Positions 1 to 8,997 of a stretch of 64,000 nucleotides of DNA are shown here, piece after piece (within the stretch, counting starts at the first letter, position 1; every line of letters starts with the position of its first letter). The position numbers were made by a program, and so were the translations under genes. The notes beneath the pieces were generated by a model. It worked only from the letters and a program-made list of their open reading frames with translations, made no database searches and was not told the origin of the DNA. The DNA comes from Noviherbaspirillum malthae (lineage in GTDB: Bacteria > Pseudomonadota > Gammaproteobacteria > Burkholderiales > Burkholderiaceae_D): positions 1-64,000 of the forward strand of contig NZ_JACYXF010000009.1 in assembly GCF_015352985.1 (NCBI RefSeq), in the 5' to 3' direction.

Positions 1-126
1 GTGGACGTGGCGCCGCGCCTGAAGACGCTGAAAGTGTCCGAGCCGCCGAAGCGCTCGGCCGGCATCGTGGTCAAGAGCGTGGAAGAGCTGGTTTCCAAGC
101 TCAAGAACGAAGCGAAGGTTATCTAA
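1..126 (+). CDS. etfB: Electron transfer flavoprotein subunit beta, C-terminal end (partial)
   Basis: Only the last 41 codons are in the window; the reading frame is open from base 1 and ends in TAA. The residues include a lysine-rich stretch (LKVSEPPKRSAG) and finish with ELVSKLKNEAKVI, which fits the C-terminus of bacterial ETF beta, and etfA follows in the same direction. ETF beta binds AMP and pairs with ETF alpha to carry electrons from acyl-CoA dehydrogenases to ETF-ubiquinone oxidoreductase. The identification rests on the C-terminal sequence plus the etfA neighbour, because the diagnostic N-terminal part is missing. Confidence 0.85.
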   Translation: MDVAPRLKTLKVSEPPKRSAGIVVKSVEELVSKLKNEAKVI

Positions 127-141
127 GGCATTTACGACCTG

Positions 142-256
142 CTCCCCTCTCCCGCAAGCGGGAGAGGGGTTGGGGGTGAGGGAGGTATTAATACCTCGAG
201 AGGTCTTGTAATCCCCCTCATCCCCAACCCTTCTCCCGCTTGCGGGAGAAGGGAGC
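142..256. repeat. Dispersed 115-bp inverted-repeat element, copy A (REP/BIME-like)
   Basis: Two GC-rich hairpins flank a short core. The left one (144-169) has arms CCCCTCTCCCGC and GCGGGAGAGGGG; the right one (228-253) has arms CCCTTCTCCCGC and GCGGGAGAAGGG. The flanking GGGGTGAGGG and CCCTCATCCCC stretches are also mutually complementary, so the whole element can fold into one long structure. The core holds a perfect 16-bp palindrome, GAGGTATTAATACCTC (182-197). A second full-length copy lies at 59611-59727 in the opposite orientation. This copy sits between etfB and etfA and could affect the relative expression of the two subunits; that role is inference. Confidence 0.85.
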
Positions 257-287
257 CCTTCAAGGCATTTTAAACAGGAATTCCATC

Positions 288-1217
288 ATGACCGCACTCG
301 TCATTGCTGAACACGACAATGCTTCCCTCAAGGGCAGCACCCTCAATACCGTCACCGCAGCGGCTGCCTGCGGCGGCGACGTCCACGTCCTCGTCGCCGG
401 CGCCAACTGCGGCGCAGCCGCCGAAGCCGCGTCGAAAATCGCCGGCGTCTCCAAGGTGCTGGTCGCCGATGCGCCGCACTTCGCCGACGGCCTGGCCGAA
501 AACGTGGCCGAGCAGGCGCTGGCCATCGCCTCCTCCTACTCGCACATCCTCGCTCCGGCCACTGCCTACGGCAAGAACATCCTGCCGCGCGTGGCCGCCA
601 AGCTGGACGTGAGCCAGGTCTCGGAAATCACCAAGGTAGTCTCGCCCGACACCTTCGAGCGTCCGATCTACGCCGGCAATGCGATTGCCACCGTGCAGTC
701 CACTGATCCGGTCAAGGTGATCACCGTGCGCGGCACCGGCTTCGATGCCGCAGCCACAGGCGGCAGCGCTGCAGTGGAAACCATCACTGCGGCGGCCGAT
801 TCCGGCAAGTCGGCGTTTGTCTCGCGCGAAGTGGCCAAGTCCGACCGCCCCGAGCTGACCGCCGCCAAGGTGATCGTCTCCGGCGGCCGCGGCATGGGCT
901 CGGGCGACAACTTCAAGATCCTCGAGCCGCTGGCCGACAAGCTGGGCGCCGCAATGGGCGCATCGCGCGCGGCGGTGGATGCGGGCTTCGTGCCGAACGA
1001 CTGGCAGGTGGGCCAGACCGGCAAGATCGTGGCGCCGCAGCTGTACATCGCGGTGGGTATTTCGGGCGCGATCCAGCACCTGGCCGGCATGAAGGATTCG
1101 AAGACGATCGTGGCGATCAACAAGGATCCGGAAGCGCCGATCTTCTCGGTGGCGGATTACGGCATCGTCGGCGACCTGTTCGAGCTCGTCCCGCAGCTGA
1201 CCAAGGAACTGGGCTGA
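288..1217 (+). CDS. etfA: Electron transfer flavoprotein subunit alpha
   Basis: This 309-residue protein has the usual length of bacterial ETF alpha. It carries the FAD of the ETF heterodimer, which takes electrons from acyl-CoA dehydrogenases and passes them to the membrane ETF:ubiquinone oxidoreductase. The N-terminal alpha/beta domain starts [11 protein letters not shown]. The C-terminal FAD-binding domain shows the signature [12 protein letters not shown] (from about residue 198) and [20 protein letters not shown] (from about residue 241). The ATG at 288 is preceded by an AGGAA ribosome site; an in-frame extension to 240 would run into the repeat element and is rejected. It forms an operon with etfB despite the 161-bp gap holding that element, and an acyl-CoA dehydrogenase follows. 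Confidence 0.96.
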   Translation: MTALVIAEHDNASLKGSTLNTVTAAAACGGDVHVLVAGANCGAAAEAASKIAGVSKVLVADAPHFADGLAENVAEQALAIASSYSHILAPATAYGKNILPRVAAKLDVSQVSEITKVVSPDTFERPIYAGNAIATVQSTDPVKVITVRGTGFDAAATGGSAAVETITAAADSGKSAFVSREVAKSDRPELTAAKVIVSGGRGMGSGDNFKILEPLADKLGAAMGASRAAVDAGFVPNDWQVGQTGKIVAPQLYIAVGISGAIQHLAGMKDSKTIVAINKDPEAPIFSVADYGIVGDLFELVPQLTKELG

Positions 1218-1244
1218 TTTCGGGCCGCTGACAAGAAATACCGA

Positions 1245-1263
1245 ATGGGCGCACGACGCCCAT
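1245..1263 (+). terminator. Stem-loop after etfA (weak terminator or processing site)
   Basis: ATGGGCG and CGCCCAT form a 7-bp stem around a 5-base loop, 28 bp after the etfA stop. No U-tract follows on the + strand, so it may only attenuate transcription or protect the transcript end before the downstream dehydrogenase gene. Confidence 0.3.
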
Positions 1264-1379
1264 CGAAAAAAGAGTGAACGCTACCGGGCAGGATTGCCGG
1301 GTTTGTCGCGATGCCGGCCATTCCGACGGCGGCTTCGCCATACGGCCCGCGATCCTGCCCGTTCTTATGGAGACTGAAA

Positions 1380-3170
1380 ATGACTTATGTCGCCCCGCTG
1401 AAGGACATGCAGTTCGTCATCAACGAGCTCGCCGGCCTTGACCAGGTGAGTGCCTTGCCCGGCTGCGAGGATGCAAGCCGCGAAACGGTTGAGGCGGTAC
1501 TGGAAGAAAATGCCAAGTTCTGCAGCGAGGTCATCGCGCCGCTGAACGTGGCGGGGGACAAGGAACCCAGTACCTGGCAGGACGGCAAAGTCACAACGAC
1601 CAGGGGCTTCAAGGAGGCCTTCAAGGCCTTCGGTGAGGCGGGCTGGCAAGGTGTGCAGCATCCGGTCGAATTCGGCGGGCAGGGCTTGCCCAAGCTGGTG
1701 GCTACGCCCTGTATCGAAATGCTGAATTCCGCCAATCTGTCGTTCGCCCTGTGCCCGCTGCTCACCGACGGCGCCATCGAGGCGCTGATGACGGCCGGCA
1801 GCGACGAGCAGAAACGGATCTACCTCGAAAACCTGGTATCCGGCAAATGGACGGGCACGATGAACCTGACCGAGCCCCAGGCCGGATCGGATCTGGCGCT
1901 GGTGCGCACCCGTGCGGTGCCGCAGGGCGACGGCACTTACAAGCTCTTCGGCACCAAGATCTTCATCACCTACGGCGAGCACGATATGGCCGAGAACATC
2001 GTCCATCTGGTGCTGGCGCGCACGCCGGATGCGCCTGAGGGCGTCAAGGGCATTTCGCTGTTCATCGTTCCTAAATTCCTGGTCAATGCCGACGGTTCCC
2101 CGGGCGAGCGCAACGACGTGCACTGCGTCTCCATCGAGCACAAGCTCGGCATCAAGGCCAGCCCGACCGCCGTGCTGCAGTTCGGCGACCATGGCGGAGC
2201 GATCGGCACACTGGTGGGCGAGGAGAACCGCGGCCTCGAATACATGTTCATCATGATGAATGCGGCCCGCTTCGCGGTCGGCATGCAGGGCATCGCGGTG
2301 GCCGAACGCGCCTACCAGAAGGCGGTGCAGTATGCCCGCGACCGCGTGCAGTCGCGCGATCTCGCAGGCTCCAGCGGACCTGTCGCCATCATTCACCATC
2401 CCGACGTGCGGCGCATGCTGATGTCGATGCGCGCGCAGACCGAAGCGGCACGCGCGCTGGCTTATGTAACGGCGGCTGCACACGATGTGGCGCATCATCA
2501 TGCGGATGACGCCACGCGCAGGGAAAACCAAGCCTTCTATGAATTCATGGTGCCCATCGTCAAGGGCTGGTCGACCGAGATGTCGATCGATGTCGCTTCC
2601 AGCGGCGTGCAGGTCCACGGCGGCATGGGTTTCATCGAAGAGACCGGGGCCGCACAATATTACCGCGACGCGCGCATTCTGCCGATCTATGAGGGCACGA
2701 CGGCAATCCAGGCGAACGACCTCGTCGGCCGCAAGACGGTGCGCGACGGCGGCGCTACTGCGAAAGCCATACTTGCGCACGCGCGCCGTACTCGGGAGGA
2801 TCTGGCTGCGCATGCGAATCCGGAATTGGCAGCCATCGGAAAGCAGCTTGCGGCCTCAGTCGCAGCGCTGGAAGAGGTGGTGAATCATGTCGTCGGCAAT
2901 ATGAAGACCGACATCAAGGGGGTGTTTGCGGGCAGCGTGCCGTATCTGAAAATGGCCGGCATCGTGCTCGGCGGCTGGCAGATGGCGCGCGCCGCGCTGA
3001 TCGCCGCGGACAGGCTCAAGGCAGGTGAGGGCGATACCCGCTTCTATGAAGCCAAACTCGCCACCGCGCGTTTTTATGCGGACCATATCCTCCCGCAGTC
3101 GCTCGCCTATCGTACTGCCATCATCGACGGCGGCCAGGGTGTGATGGCGCTTGCGGAGGATCAGTTCTGA
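1380..3170 (+). CDS. Acyl-CoA dehydrogenase, long DmdC-like type with extra C-terminal domain
   Basis: This 596-residue FAD enzyme has the length of the DmdC-type (3-methylmercaptopropionyl-CoA dehydrogenase-like) acyl-CoA dehydrogenases, which carry an additional C-terminal helical domain. In order it shows a family-specific N-terminal segment, the acyl-CoA dehydrogenase core with the flavin-contact motif MNLTEPQAGSDLA, and the catalytic-base motif IYEGTTAIQ with Glu438. The extra domain follows up to residue 596. The start is the ATG after a GGAG site (1369-1372); a longer frame from 1311 lacks a ribosome site. It lies directly downstream of its electron acceptor genes etfBA and is followed by a strong terminator. 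The true substrate (medium/long-chain, phenylpropionyl or sulfur-containing acyl-CoA) cannot be told from sequence. Confidence 0.92.
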   Translation: MTYVAPLKDMQFVINELAGLDQVSALPGCEDASRETVEAVLEENAKFCSEVIAPLNVAGDKEPSTWQDGKVTTTRGFKEAFKAFGEAGWQGVQHPVEFGGQGLPKLVATPCIEMLNSANLSFALCPLLTDGAIEALMTAGSDEQKRIYLENLVSGKWTGTMNLTEPQAGSDLALVRTRAVPQGDGTYKLFGTKIFITYGEHDMAENIVHLVLARTPDAPEGVKGISLFIVPKFLVNADGSPGERNDVHCVSIEHKLGIKASPTAVLQFGDHGGAIGTLVGEENRGLEYMFIMMNAARFAVGMQGIAVAERAYQKAVQYARDRVQSRDLAGSSGPVAIIHHPDVRRMLMSMRAQTEAARALAYVTAAAHDVAHHHADDATRRENQAFYEFMVPIVKGWSTEMSIDVASSGVQVHGGMGFIEETGAAQYYRDARILPIYEGTTAIQANDLVGRKTVRDGGATAKAILAHARRTREDLAAHANPELAAIGKQLAASVAALEEVVNHVVGNMKTDIKGVFAGSVPYLKMAGIVLGGWQMARAALIAADRLKAGEGDTRFYEAKLATARFYADHILPQSLAYRTAIIDGGQGVMALAEDQF

Positions 3171-3199
3171 TCAGGCAAGGAAAGTTGATCTAACGCTAG

Positions 3200-3230
3200 A
3201 AGGCAGCCGTCGGCTGCCTTTATTTTTATT
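3200..3230 (+). terminator. Rho-independent terminator of the etfBA-acyl-CoA dehydrogenase operon
   Basis: AAGGCAGCC and GGCTGCCTT form a perfect 9-bp stem with a GTC loop, followed by TATTTTTATTT. It begins 29 bp after the stop codon. Confidence 0.9.
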
Positions 3231-3313
3231 TCAGCGTGAACTCCAACGGTAATTGGAAATCTTCGCTATAGGGCATTCTTTCTGCGATTCTGGTTTCTGG
3301 TCCGGAGGTGATC

Positions 3314-3751
3314 ATGAAACGGCTGCTGGCTACGGCAACCCTGCTGCTTGGACTGGCGGGTCCCTGGTGGACTCCTGCATTGGCGCTCGACGCCATCACG
3401 ACGGCCGATGCAATCGCCATCCATGAAGCCGTTCAGTCGCAGCTTGATGCGCTGGCCAATGATGATGCCGATGGGGCCTTCAGCCAGGCCACGATGCAGA
3501 AGCGCATGCTGTTCGGCAGCCCCGACAATTTCCTGCGCCTGATCAAGGAAGAGTACACGCCGATCTACCGTTCGCTGGGCTTCATCTTCTCCGCGCCGGA
3601 AGTCATCCGCGGCGAGGCCGTGCAGATCGTGCGTGTCACCGACGGCAGCAGCAAGGTCTGGCTTGCCGTATTCTGGATGCTGCAGGAAGAGGACAGCAGC
3701 TGGAAGATAGACGGCTGCCAGTTGCTGGAAACCACGAGCGTTTCCACTTGA
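3314..3751 (+). CDS. Exported DUF4864-like protein
   Basis: A 145-residue protein with a clear signal peptide: MKRLLATATLLLGLAG followed by a cleavage-like ALAL near residue 25. The mature part (for example FLRLIKEEYTPIYRS, VWLAVFWMLQEEDSSWKI, GCQLLE) resembles the DUF4864 family, a small NTF2/SnoaL-like fold of unknown function found in periplasmic proteins. The ATG at 3314 is chosen because a GGAGG site (3304-3308) sits just upstream; the GTG at 3308 lies inside that site. It stands alone between a terminator and a convergent TM2 gene. No catalytic residues can be assigned. Confidence 0.75.
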   Translation: MKRLLATATLLLGLAGPWWTPALALDAITTADAIAIHEAVQSQLDALANDDADGAFSQATMQKRMLFGSPDNFLRLIKEEYTPIYRSLGFIFSAPEVIRGEAVQIVRVTDGSSKVWLAVFWMLQEEDSSWKIDGCQLLETTSVST

Positions 3752-3854
3752 CTCCGGCTCTGCAAGCCCCTTCAACTTTCATTTCGAGGCCGCACGGATT
3801 TTTTTCCGGCCGCGCAGCTTGTCCATGAGGATTCACGGATCTATGTGACTCCGA

Positions 3855-4202
3855 TCAGCCGTAAGCTCCCCCGGTGAACAGCAGGTCGAATGTTCTTGCA
3901 ATGGCTGCAATCAGTGCAGTTGCGCCGCCGCCGAAGGTCAGGACCAGCAGAAGAATCAGAAGCCAGCCGGAATTCGATTTCCTGCCCGATTCCTGATTGT
4001 GCTGTCCGTCCCATTTGTCGTCGGGAGTCAGGCCGATGACCAGCGCTTCGATGAAGCCGGCGAAAATGGAAAGAGGGAACAGCAGAACATGCAGCCACGC
4101 CCAGCGGTCGGTCTTGCCGTAGAGATAAAATCGGTGAGCGCCGATGCCGCCCAATATTGCGGCAAGCAGGGCGGCGAATGTCTTGTTCTTGTGAGGCTTC
4201 AT
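3855..4202 (-). CDS. TM2 (NINE-type) domain membrane protein
   Basis: A 115-residue protein beginning MKPHKNKTFAALLAAILGG, with the TM2 signature GGIGAHRFYLYGK between two hydrophobic helices. A third hydrophobic stretch lies near the C-terminus (WLLILLLVLTFGGGATALI). TM2 proteins are small inner-membrane proteins of unknown function. The start at 4202 leaves the lysine-rich N-terminus usual for the family; an in-frame extension to 4304 would add 34 residues without family character. It is transcribed convergently with the DUF4864 gene and divergently from rpsP. Confidence 0.75.
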   Translation of the reverse strand: MKPHKNKTFAALLAAILGGIGAHRFYLYGKTDRWAWLHVLLFPLSIFAGFIEALVIGLTPDDKWDGQHNQESGRKSNSGWLLILLLVLTFGGGATALIAAIARTFDLLFTGGAYG

Positions 4203-4347
4203 GGAAGATGGCTTGCAATGAGGGAATTGTCTGCCCTGCATGATATCCGCGACCCGAATCAGGGAGGCAAGGGTTGCCGGCATTTGGCGCCGCGTAGTGT
4301 GCATGAGAGCAAAAAGGAAAGCAATGCCGGCGGCAATTCTTTCAAGC

Positions 4348-4377
4348 TTGCCCGTCTCCTTGAAAACGGGCTATAAT
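4348..4377 (+). promoter_or_regulatory. Sigma-70 promoter of the rpsP-rimM-trmD-rplS operon
   Basis: A perfect TATAAT (4372-4377) is preceded, with an 18-bp spacer, by TTGCCC (4348-4353). The predicted transcription start near 4384 gives a leader of about 36 nt before rpsP. Confidence 0.75.
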
Positions 4378-4419
4378 TCTCGGCTTTTTCCGCCCTAGAA
4401 TAATTTTTGGAAGCAGATT

Positions 4420-4674
4420 ATGGTCGTCATTCGTTTATCCCGTGCCGGTGCCAAGAAGCGCCCTTTCTTCAACATCGTTGCAACTGATTCGCGCAATCGC
4501 CGCGACGGCCGCTTCATCGAGCGCCTCGGTTTCTATAACCCGGTAGCTTCCGGCAAGGATGAGTCCTTCCGCATCACTCAGGACCGTCTGGCCTACTGGC
4601 AAGGCGTTGGCGCCCAGCTGTCCCCGACAGTGGCCCGCCTGGTGAAGGAAGCCGGCAGCAAAGCAGCCGCTTAA
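4420..4674 (+). CDS. rpsP: 30S ribosomal protein S16
   Basis: An 84-residue protein starting [20 protein letters not shown], the characteristic S16 N-terminus, followed by [19 protein letters not shown], the conserved central segment. S16 binds 16S rRNA early in 30S assembly. It is the first gene of the conserved rpsP-rimM-trmD-rplS operon and is preceded by a strong promoter. rimM follows immediately, in the order seen in most Proteobacteria. Confidence 0.98.
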   Translation: MVVIRLSRAGAKKRPFFNIVATDSRNRRDGRFIERLGFYNPVASGKDESFRITQDRLAYWQGVGAQLSPTVARLVKEAGSKAAA

Positions 4675-4698
4675 TTGTCGGTAAAGTCTGTTTCGGGG

Positions 4699-5229
4699 AT
4701 GGCTGTCCCCGATGATCTGGTGCTGGTCGGCCATGTCACCGGCGCATACGGCATTCAGGGCTGGGTAAGGATCAGACCTTACTCGCTGGACGCAGATGCG
4801 CTGCTGCATGCGAAGACCTGGTGGCTGGACAAGCCGGCGCTGCGCGATGTCGATATGCTGCAGGCCAAGATACATGGCGAAGATGTCGTCGCCAAGTTGA
4901 TGGGCGTGGCCGACCGCAATGCCGCAGAGGCTCTGAAGGGAGCCTCCGTGCAGATCCGGCGCAGTCATTTTCCTCCGCTGGACAACGACGAGTTTTATTG
5001 GGTTGACCTGATAGGACTCTCGGTCGAAAACCTCGAAGGAGAAGTGCTGGGCGAGGTTGCCGATTTGATGGACAACGGCGCGCATCCGATTCTTCGGGTT
5101 GTCGCTCCGGCGCCGGCAGCGGAGAACCAGAAGCCGAAGGAATGGCTGATTCCGTTTGTCGACCAGTTCGTCAAGATCGTGGATCAGCCAGCAAGGAAAA
5201 TCGTTGTCGACTGGGGCCTGGATTTCTAG
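4699..5229 (+). CDS. rimM: Ribosome maturation factor RimM
   Basis: A 176-residue protein from the ATG at 4699 (MAVPDDLVLVG). It has the RimM N-terminal beta-barrel (VGHVTGAYGIQGWVRIRP) and a C-terminal PRC-barrel (FYWVDLIGLSVENLEGEVLG, ending near EWLIPFVDQFV). RimM binds S19 and helps the 30S head to mature. The start is uncertain: an in-frame TTG at 4675, directly abutting the rpsP stop, would add eight residues. Neither start has a convincing ribosome site, and translational coupling to rpsP could favour the TTG. Its place between rpsP and trmD confirms the call. Confidence 0.95.
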   Translation: MAVPDDLVLVGHVTGAYGIQGWVRIRPYSLDADALLHAKTWWLDKPALRDVDMLQAKIHGEDVVAKLMGVADRNAAEALKGASVQIRRSHFPPLDNDEFYWVDLIGLSVENLEGEVLGEVADLMDNGAHPILRVVAPAPAAENQKPKEWLIPFVDQFVKIVDQPARKIVVDWGLDF

Positions 5230-5280
5230 GTTTCGGCTTCGCGGCTGATTGGAAAATCAGCATGTCAAGGATGAGTCAAG

Positions 5281-6039
5281 ATGCAGTTTGATGCCGTCAC
5301 GCTCTTTCCCGACATGTTCAGTGCAATAACGCAGTCCGGTATCACACGGCGGGCGTTCGAGCAGAAGCGATGCGCGTTATCCCTCTGGAATCCGCGTGAT
5401 TTCACGACCGATAACTATCGTACGATCGATGACCGGCCCTACGGCGGCGGCCCCGGCATGGTAATGCTGGCCAAGCCGCTGGAGGCGGCGATCGAGGCGG
5501 CGAAGGCGCGCCAGGTGCAGCTCGGATTGCCTGTGCCCCGCGTGGTGTATCTGTCCCCGCAAGGCCAGCCGCTCACGCATCGGCGGGTCATGCAGTTCAC
5601 CGCCGAAAGCGGCGTGGTGTTGCTGTGCGGGCGCTATGAAGCAGTGGACCAGCGCTTGCTCGACCGCTGCGTGGACGAGGAAATCAGTCTTGGCGATTTC
5701 GTCCTCTCCGGAGGGGAATTGCCGGCAATGGCATTGATGGATGCCGTGATCCGTCAGCTGCCCGGCGTGCTCAATGACGATGTGTCTGCGGTCGAGGACA
5801 GCTTCGTCAATGGCTTGCTGGACTGCCCGCACTACACCCGTCCCGACGTCTACGACGGCGTGTCCGTCCCTGCGGTCCTGATGGGCGGGAATCATGCGGA
5901 AATAGAAAAATGGCGGCGCGAGCAATCGCTGATGGTGACGGCCAGAAAACGGCCCGATCTGATCGCCAGGGCGCGCGAAGAGGGCTTGCTGTCGCGCGCC
6001 GATGAAAAGTTTTTGAGCAGTTTGCCTCACAGTTTTTGA
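5281..6039 (+). CDS. trmD: tRNA (guanine-37 N1)-methyltransferase
   Basis: A 252-residue SPOUT methyltransferase that uses S-adenosylmethionine to methylate G37 beside the anticodon and so prevents +1 frameshifts. It starts [13 protein letters not shown]. It shows the conserved YGGGPGMVM (about residue 54), the trefoil-knot motif [15 protein letters not shown] (about residues 136-150) and the C-terminal [19 protein letters not shown]. It is the third gene of the rpsP operon, with rplS downstream. Confidence 0.98.
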   Translation: MQFDAVTLFPDMFSAITQSGITRRAFEQKRCALSLWNPRDFTTDNYRTIDDRPYGGGPGMVMLAKPLEAAIEAAKARQVQLGLPVPRVVYLSPQGQPLTHRRVMQFTAESGVVLLCGRYEAVDQRLLDRCVDEEISLGDFVLSGGELPAMALMDAVIRQLPGVLNDDVSAVEDSFVNGLLDCPHYTRPDVYDGVSVPAVLMGGNHAEIEKWRREQSLMVTARKRPDLIARAREEGLLSRADEKFLSSLPHSF

Positions 6040-6144
6040 AGTCGCAGTATCGCGCGGATGCAACTTGTCCGCATGTCAAACCCCATCCTCTACCGGGCAT
6101 TTCAAGCGTTGCAGGCGCCGGCAAGATGGCTACAGGAGCTAAAA

Positions 6145-6528
6145 ATGGATCTGATCCAAACACTCGAGCAGGAAGAAATCGCCCGTCTGGGCAAGAACAT
6201 CCCCGATTTCGCACCGGGCGATACAGTCGTTGTGAATGTCAACGTCGTTGAAGGCACACGCAAGCGTGCTCAGGCTTACGAAGGCGTCGTGATTTCGCGT
6301 CGCAATCGCGGCCTCAATTCCAACTTCATCGTGCGCAAGATCTCCTCGGGTGAAGGCGTGGAGCGTACATTCCAGCTGTATTCCCCGCTGATCGCATCGA
6401 TCGAAGTCAAGCGCCGCGGCGACGTGCGCCGTGCGAAGCTGTACTATCTCCGTGATCGTTCCGGCAAGTCCGCACGTATCAAGGAAAAGCTTCCGAATCG
6501 CCGTGCAGCGGAACAGGCAGCAGAATAA
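6145..6528 (+). CDS. rplS: 50S ribosomal protein L19
   Basis: A 127-residue L19 starting [20 protein letters not shown]. It contains [37 protein letters not shown] and [20 protein letters not shown], all classical for L19, which lies at the 30S-50S interface. The start is the ATG after a CAGGAG site (6133-6138); an in-frame extension to 6058 has no family similarity. Last gene of the operon, followed by a terminator. Confidence 0.98.
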   Translation: MDLIQTLEQEEIARLGKNIPDFAPGDTVVVNVNVVEGTRKRAQAYEGVVISRRNRGLNSNFIVRKISSGEGVERTFQLYSPLIASIEVKRRGDVRRAKLYYLRDRSGKSARIKEKLPNRRAAEQAAE

Positions 6529-6545
6529 GCTGCAGGTTCTCAGGC

Positions 6546-6577
6546 AAAAGGGCACCGCAAGGTGCCTTTTTCTTTTT
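6546..6577 (+). terminator. Rho-independent terminator after rplS
   Basis: GGCACC and GGTGCC pair around a GCAA loop, extended by A/T pairs on both sides, and run into TTTTTCTTTTT. It lies about 20 bp past the rplS stop. Confidence 0.88.
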
Positions 6578-6807
6578 CCGCGCAGGCCGCCTTGTTCTGT
6601 GTCCGGTACCCGGCTCCGGTATTCACGTTAGAATTCCCGGAGCGCTTGGCAGGAGGCCATGGCATGGCGGCAATGTCATGCTGCGGGAATGCCGGTCAAA
6701 AGTCTATATGGCTCATATGGCCACGTATTTCGTAACAGCCCCGCATGCCGATACACGGTGTCTGTCCTTCCCGGCACCGATGATCTTGTTGAGCTACCCA
6801 TCCGAGG

Positions 6808-7488
6808 ATGCAAGCCTTGTCAAAACTTATCTTTGATCCGGAGGCGCTTCCAGTCGATTCCATTGCGGGCGAGCCGGCAGTGGATCCGGAGCGTCTCACC
6901 GTCCTCGCGTTGCGAGAGCGCTTTGCCCGCCCGCCTGAATGGATACGCGAGGAATTCAGCGAGCGCCGCATGCGCAAGCTTGCCGGTGAACCTACGCCGG
7001 CCGCGGTGTTGATGCCGCTCGTCGTGCGCGAAAACGGACTTACCATGCTGCTCACCCAGCGCACCGCGCATCTGAACGACCATGCCGGTCAGGTCAGCCT
7101 GCCGGGCGGTCGCGTGGACGCCGTTGACACCTCGGCAATTGACACGGCATTGCGTGAAACCGAGGAAGAGGTCGGTTTGCACCGCCGGCATATCGAGATT
7201 CTTGGTACCTTGCCGGATTACTTCACCGGTACTGGATTCAAGGTCACGCCGGTGGTCGGCCTTGTACATCCGCCGATCGAGCTGCGTGCCGACCCGTTCG
7301 AAGTTGCGGAGATTTTCGAAGTCCCGCTCGACTTCCTGATGAACGGCATGAATCATGAGCTGCGCAGCTACGACTATCCCGAAGGGGGAGGGCGCCGGAG
7401 TTTCTATACGATGCCGTATGACCGCTTCTTCATCTGGGGCGCCACGGCCGGCATGCTGCGCAATCTCTTCCATTTCCTGCGCGCCTGA
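6808..7488 (+). CDS. Nudix hydrolase, CoA pyrophosphatase type
   Basis: A 226-residue protein with the UPF0035-like signature LLTQRTAHLNDHAGQVSLPG (about residues 81-100), typical of the CoA/acyl-CoA diphosphatase branch (NudL/YeaB). The Nudix box runs from about residue 100 to 123 (GGRVDAVDTSAIDTALRETE, then EEVGL) and has every metal-binding glutamate. The enzyme would split CoA into 4'-phosphopantetheine and 3',5'-ADP with Mg or Mn. A CobD/CbiB-like gene follows at 81 bp; this neighbourhood is familiar from Burkholderiales. Confidence 0.9.
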   Translation: MQALSKLIFDPEALPVDSIAGEPAVDPERLTVLALRERFARPPEWIREEFSERRMRKLAGEPTPAAVLMPLVVRENGLTMLLTQRTAHLNDHAGQVSLPGGRVDAVDTSAIDTALRETEEEVGLHRRHIEILGTLPDYFTGTGFKVTPVVGLVHPPIELRADPFEVAEIFEVPLDFLMNGMNHELRSYDYPEGGGRRSFYTMPYDRFFIWGATAGMLRNLFHFLRA

Positions 7489-7569
7489 CAACAGACAGGG
7501 ATCATGCAGGTTTGATTATGATCTTGCACTGCGTTATCGTAGCGGCTATATGAATATCAAGTCAGGCCA

Positions 7570-8526
7570 ATGACCTTTCTTTCCATCCTCTTTGCATTGC
7601 TTCTGGAGCAGCTCAAGCCGCTGCGGGCCGACAATCCCATCTATGCGGCGGTGAAGCAGCTTGCTGCCCGCATGGAAGCCACCTTCAATGCCGGCCAGGA
7701 AGCGCACGGCCGCATGGCCTGGGTCGTGGCGATGCTGCTGTTGCTGGTGCCCTCCATGGCCGTGTACTGGCTCTGCCTCAAAATCAGCCCCTTTCTTGCG
7801 CTGCTCTGGAATATCCTGATCGTGTACCTGACATTGGGATTCCGTCATTACAGCCACTATTTCACATCGATACAGATGGCGCTCGGCAGCGGCGACGAGG
7901 CAGGCGCGCGCAGCCTGCTGGCTGAGTGGACCAAGCAGGATGTGACGGGAATGAGCGTCAGCGACATTTCGCGCGTGGCCGTCGAGCAGGCATTGATCAC
8001 CACGCATCGCAATGTATTCGGCGTCTTCTTCTGGTTTGCGATGCCGATCGGCCCGGCGGGGGCCATCCTTTATCGCGTGGCTGAATATCTGGCGCGTGCA
8101 TGGAACGAGCCCGAGCATTTGAAGAACGAGGCATTCGGACGCTTCGCCACCAGAGCGTTCTACTGGATAGACTGGGTCCCGGCGCGCCTGACCGCGATTG
8201 CCTTCGCGATCGTCGGAAACTTCGAAGATGCCATCTATGCATGGCGCAACTTCGCCCACCGCTGGAAGGATGAAGCCATCGGCATCATTCTCTCCGCCGG
8301 GGGCGGTGCAATGGGCTTGCGTCTGGGCACGGCGACCGAAAGTGCGGCAAGCCTGCCCGTGGCGGATGCGGCGACCGTGGATTCGATCAGCATCGAACCT
8401 GATGTGCCGCCCGGCGAAGAGGCCAATGCGCGTGCGCTGCAGAGCACGGTCGGTCTTGTCTGGCGTGCATTGCTGCTCTGGATGCTGCTGCTCCTGCTGC
8501 TCTCCATTGCCGTCTGGCTGGGCTGA
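7570..8526 (+). CDS. CobD/CbiB-like (AmpE-like) inner-membrane protein
   Basis: A 318-residue membrane protein with hydrophobic segments near residues 1-15, 48-95, 150-175 and 295-317. The arrangement LLEQLKPLRADNPIY at the N-terminus and GPAGAILYR in the middle matches the CobD/CbiB-like regulatory-membrane family. True CbiB makes adenosylcobinamide phosphate in the B12 pathway, but no other cobalamin gene is here. The shortened, divergent sequence and the Nudix neighbour suggest a housekeeping paralogue of unknown role rather than a B12 enzyme. Function should be treated as open. Confidence 0.7.
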   Translation: MTFLSILFALLLEQLKPLRADNPIYAAVKQLAARMEATFNAGQEAHGRMAWVVAMLLLLVPSMAVYWLCLKISPFLALLWNILIVYLTLGFRHYSHYFTSIQMALGSGDEAGARSLLAEWTKQDVTGMSVSDISRVAVEQALITTHRNVFGVFFWFAMPIGPAGAILYRVAEYLARAWNEPEHLKNEAFGRFATRAFYWIDWVPARLTAIAFAIVGNFEDAIYAWRNFAHRWKDEAIGIILSAGGGAMGLRLGTATESAASLPVADAATVDSISIEPDVPPGEEANARALQSTVGLVWRALLLWMLLLLLLSIAVWLG

Positions 8527-8560
8527 GTCGTTTCCTGATATTCCGAATTTCATGCATTCA

Positions 8561-8592
8561 AGGGTGCAGGGCGCGAACCTGCACCTTCCTTG
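8561..8592 (+). terminator. Probable terminator after the CobD/CbiB-like gene
   Basis: GGTGCAGG and CCTGCACC form an 8-bp stem around GCGCGAA, extendable by two weaker pairs. The following CCTTGCTTGTCT is only moderately T-rich. Confidence 0.55.
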
Positions 8593-8997
8593 CTTGTCTA
8601 CGGCCTAATCGCGCCTGCCGACCCGTCCAGGCTCCATAGCCCTTTCATCATCATGGCCGTGTCCCGCAGGCCGCAAACCCTTTCCTTGCGCCGAAGGTCG
8701 GGAGACAGGATGCTCATCACTTGCACGTACGAACATTGTTCCACCTTGCAGCATGCATAGGGCAATACTTTCTGTCGTAAAACCGGACCCGGACATGAAG
8801 AGGAACCTGCAAAATCATCCGGTGACATTTTCATAATGCGGGATGTTGTTTCGCTCCAACTCTTCTATAAGATATAATATGCAAGAATATTGAAGGACTG
8901 CTGCCGCATACTGGCGGCGGAAACATCGGTCAGGTTGCGCAACTATCCCCGCGCCGCCAAAGCCGGAACAGCAATGTCAGGAAGGCAAGCCGCATAC
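8593..8997. other. Intergenic region upstream of the DUF3579 gene
   Basis: About 400 bp without a convincing gene. Short open frames on both strands show no family features. The 3' part is AT-rich and includes TATAAT (8873-8878) inside a TATAAGATATAATATG stretch. This could be the -10 box for the downstream gene, although no good -35 lies at the right distance. Confidence 0.5.

Noticed and set aside
8598..8834. A 78-codon minus-strand frame in the gap before the DUF3579 gene
   Set aside because: No ribosome site, no family features, and an overlapping 63-codon alternative in another frame; nothing supports coding.
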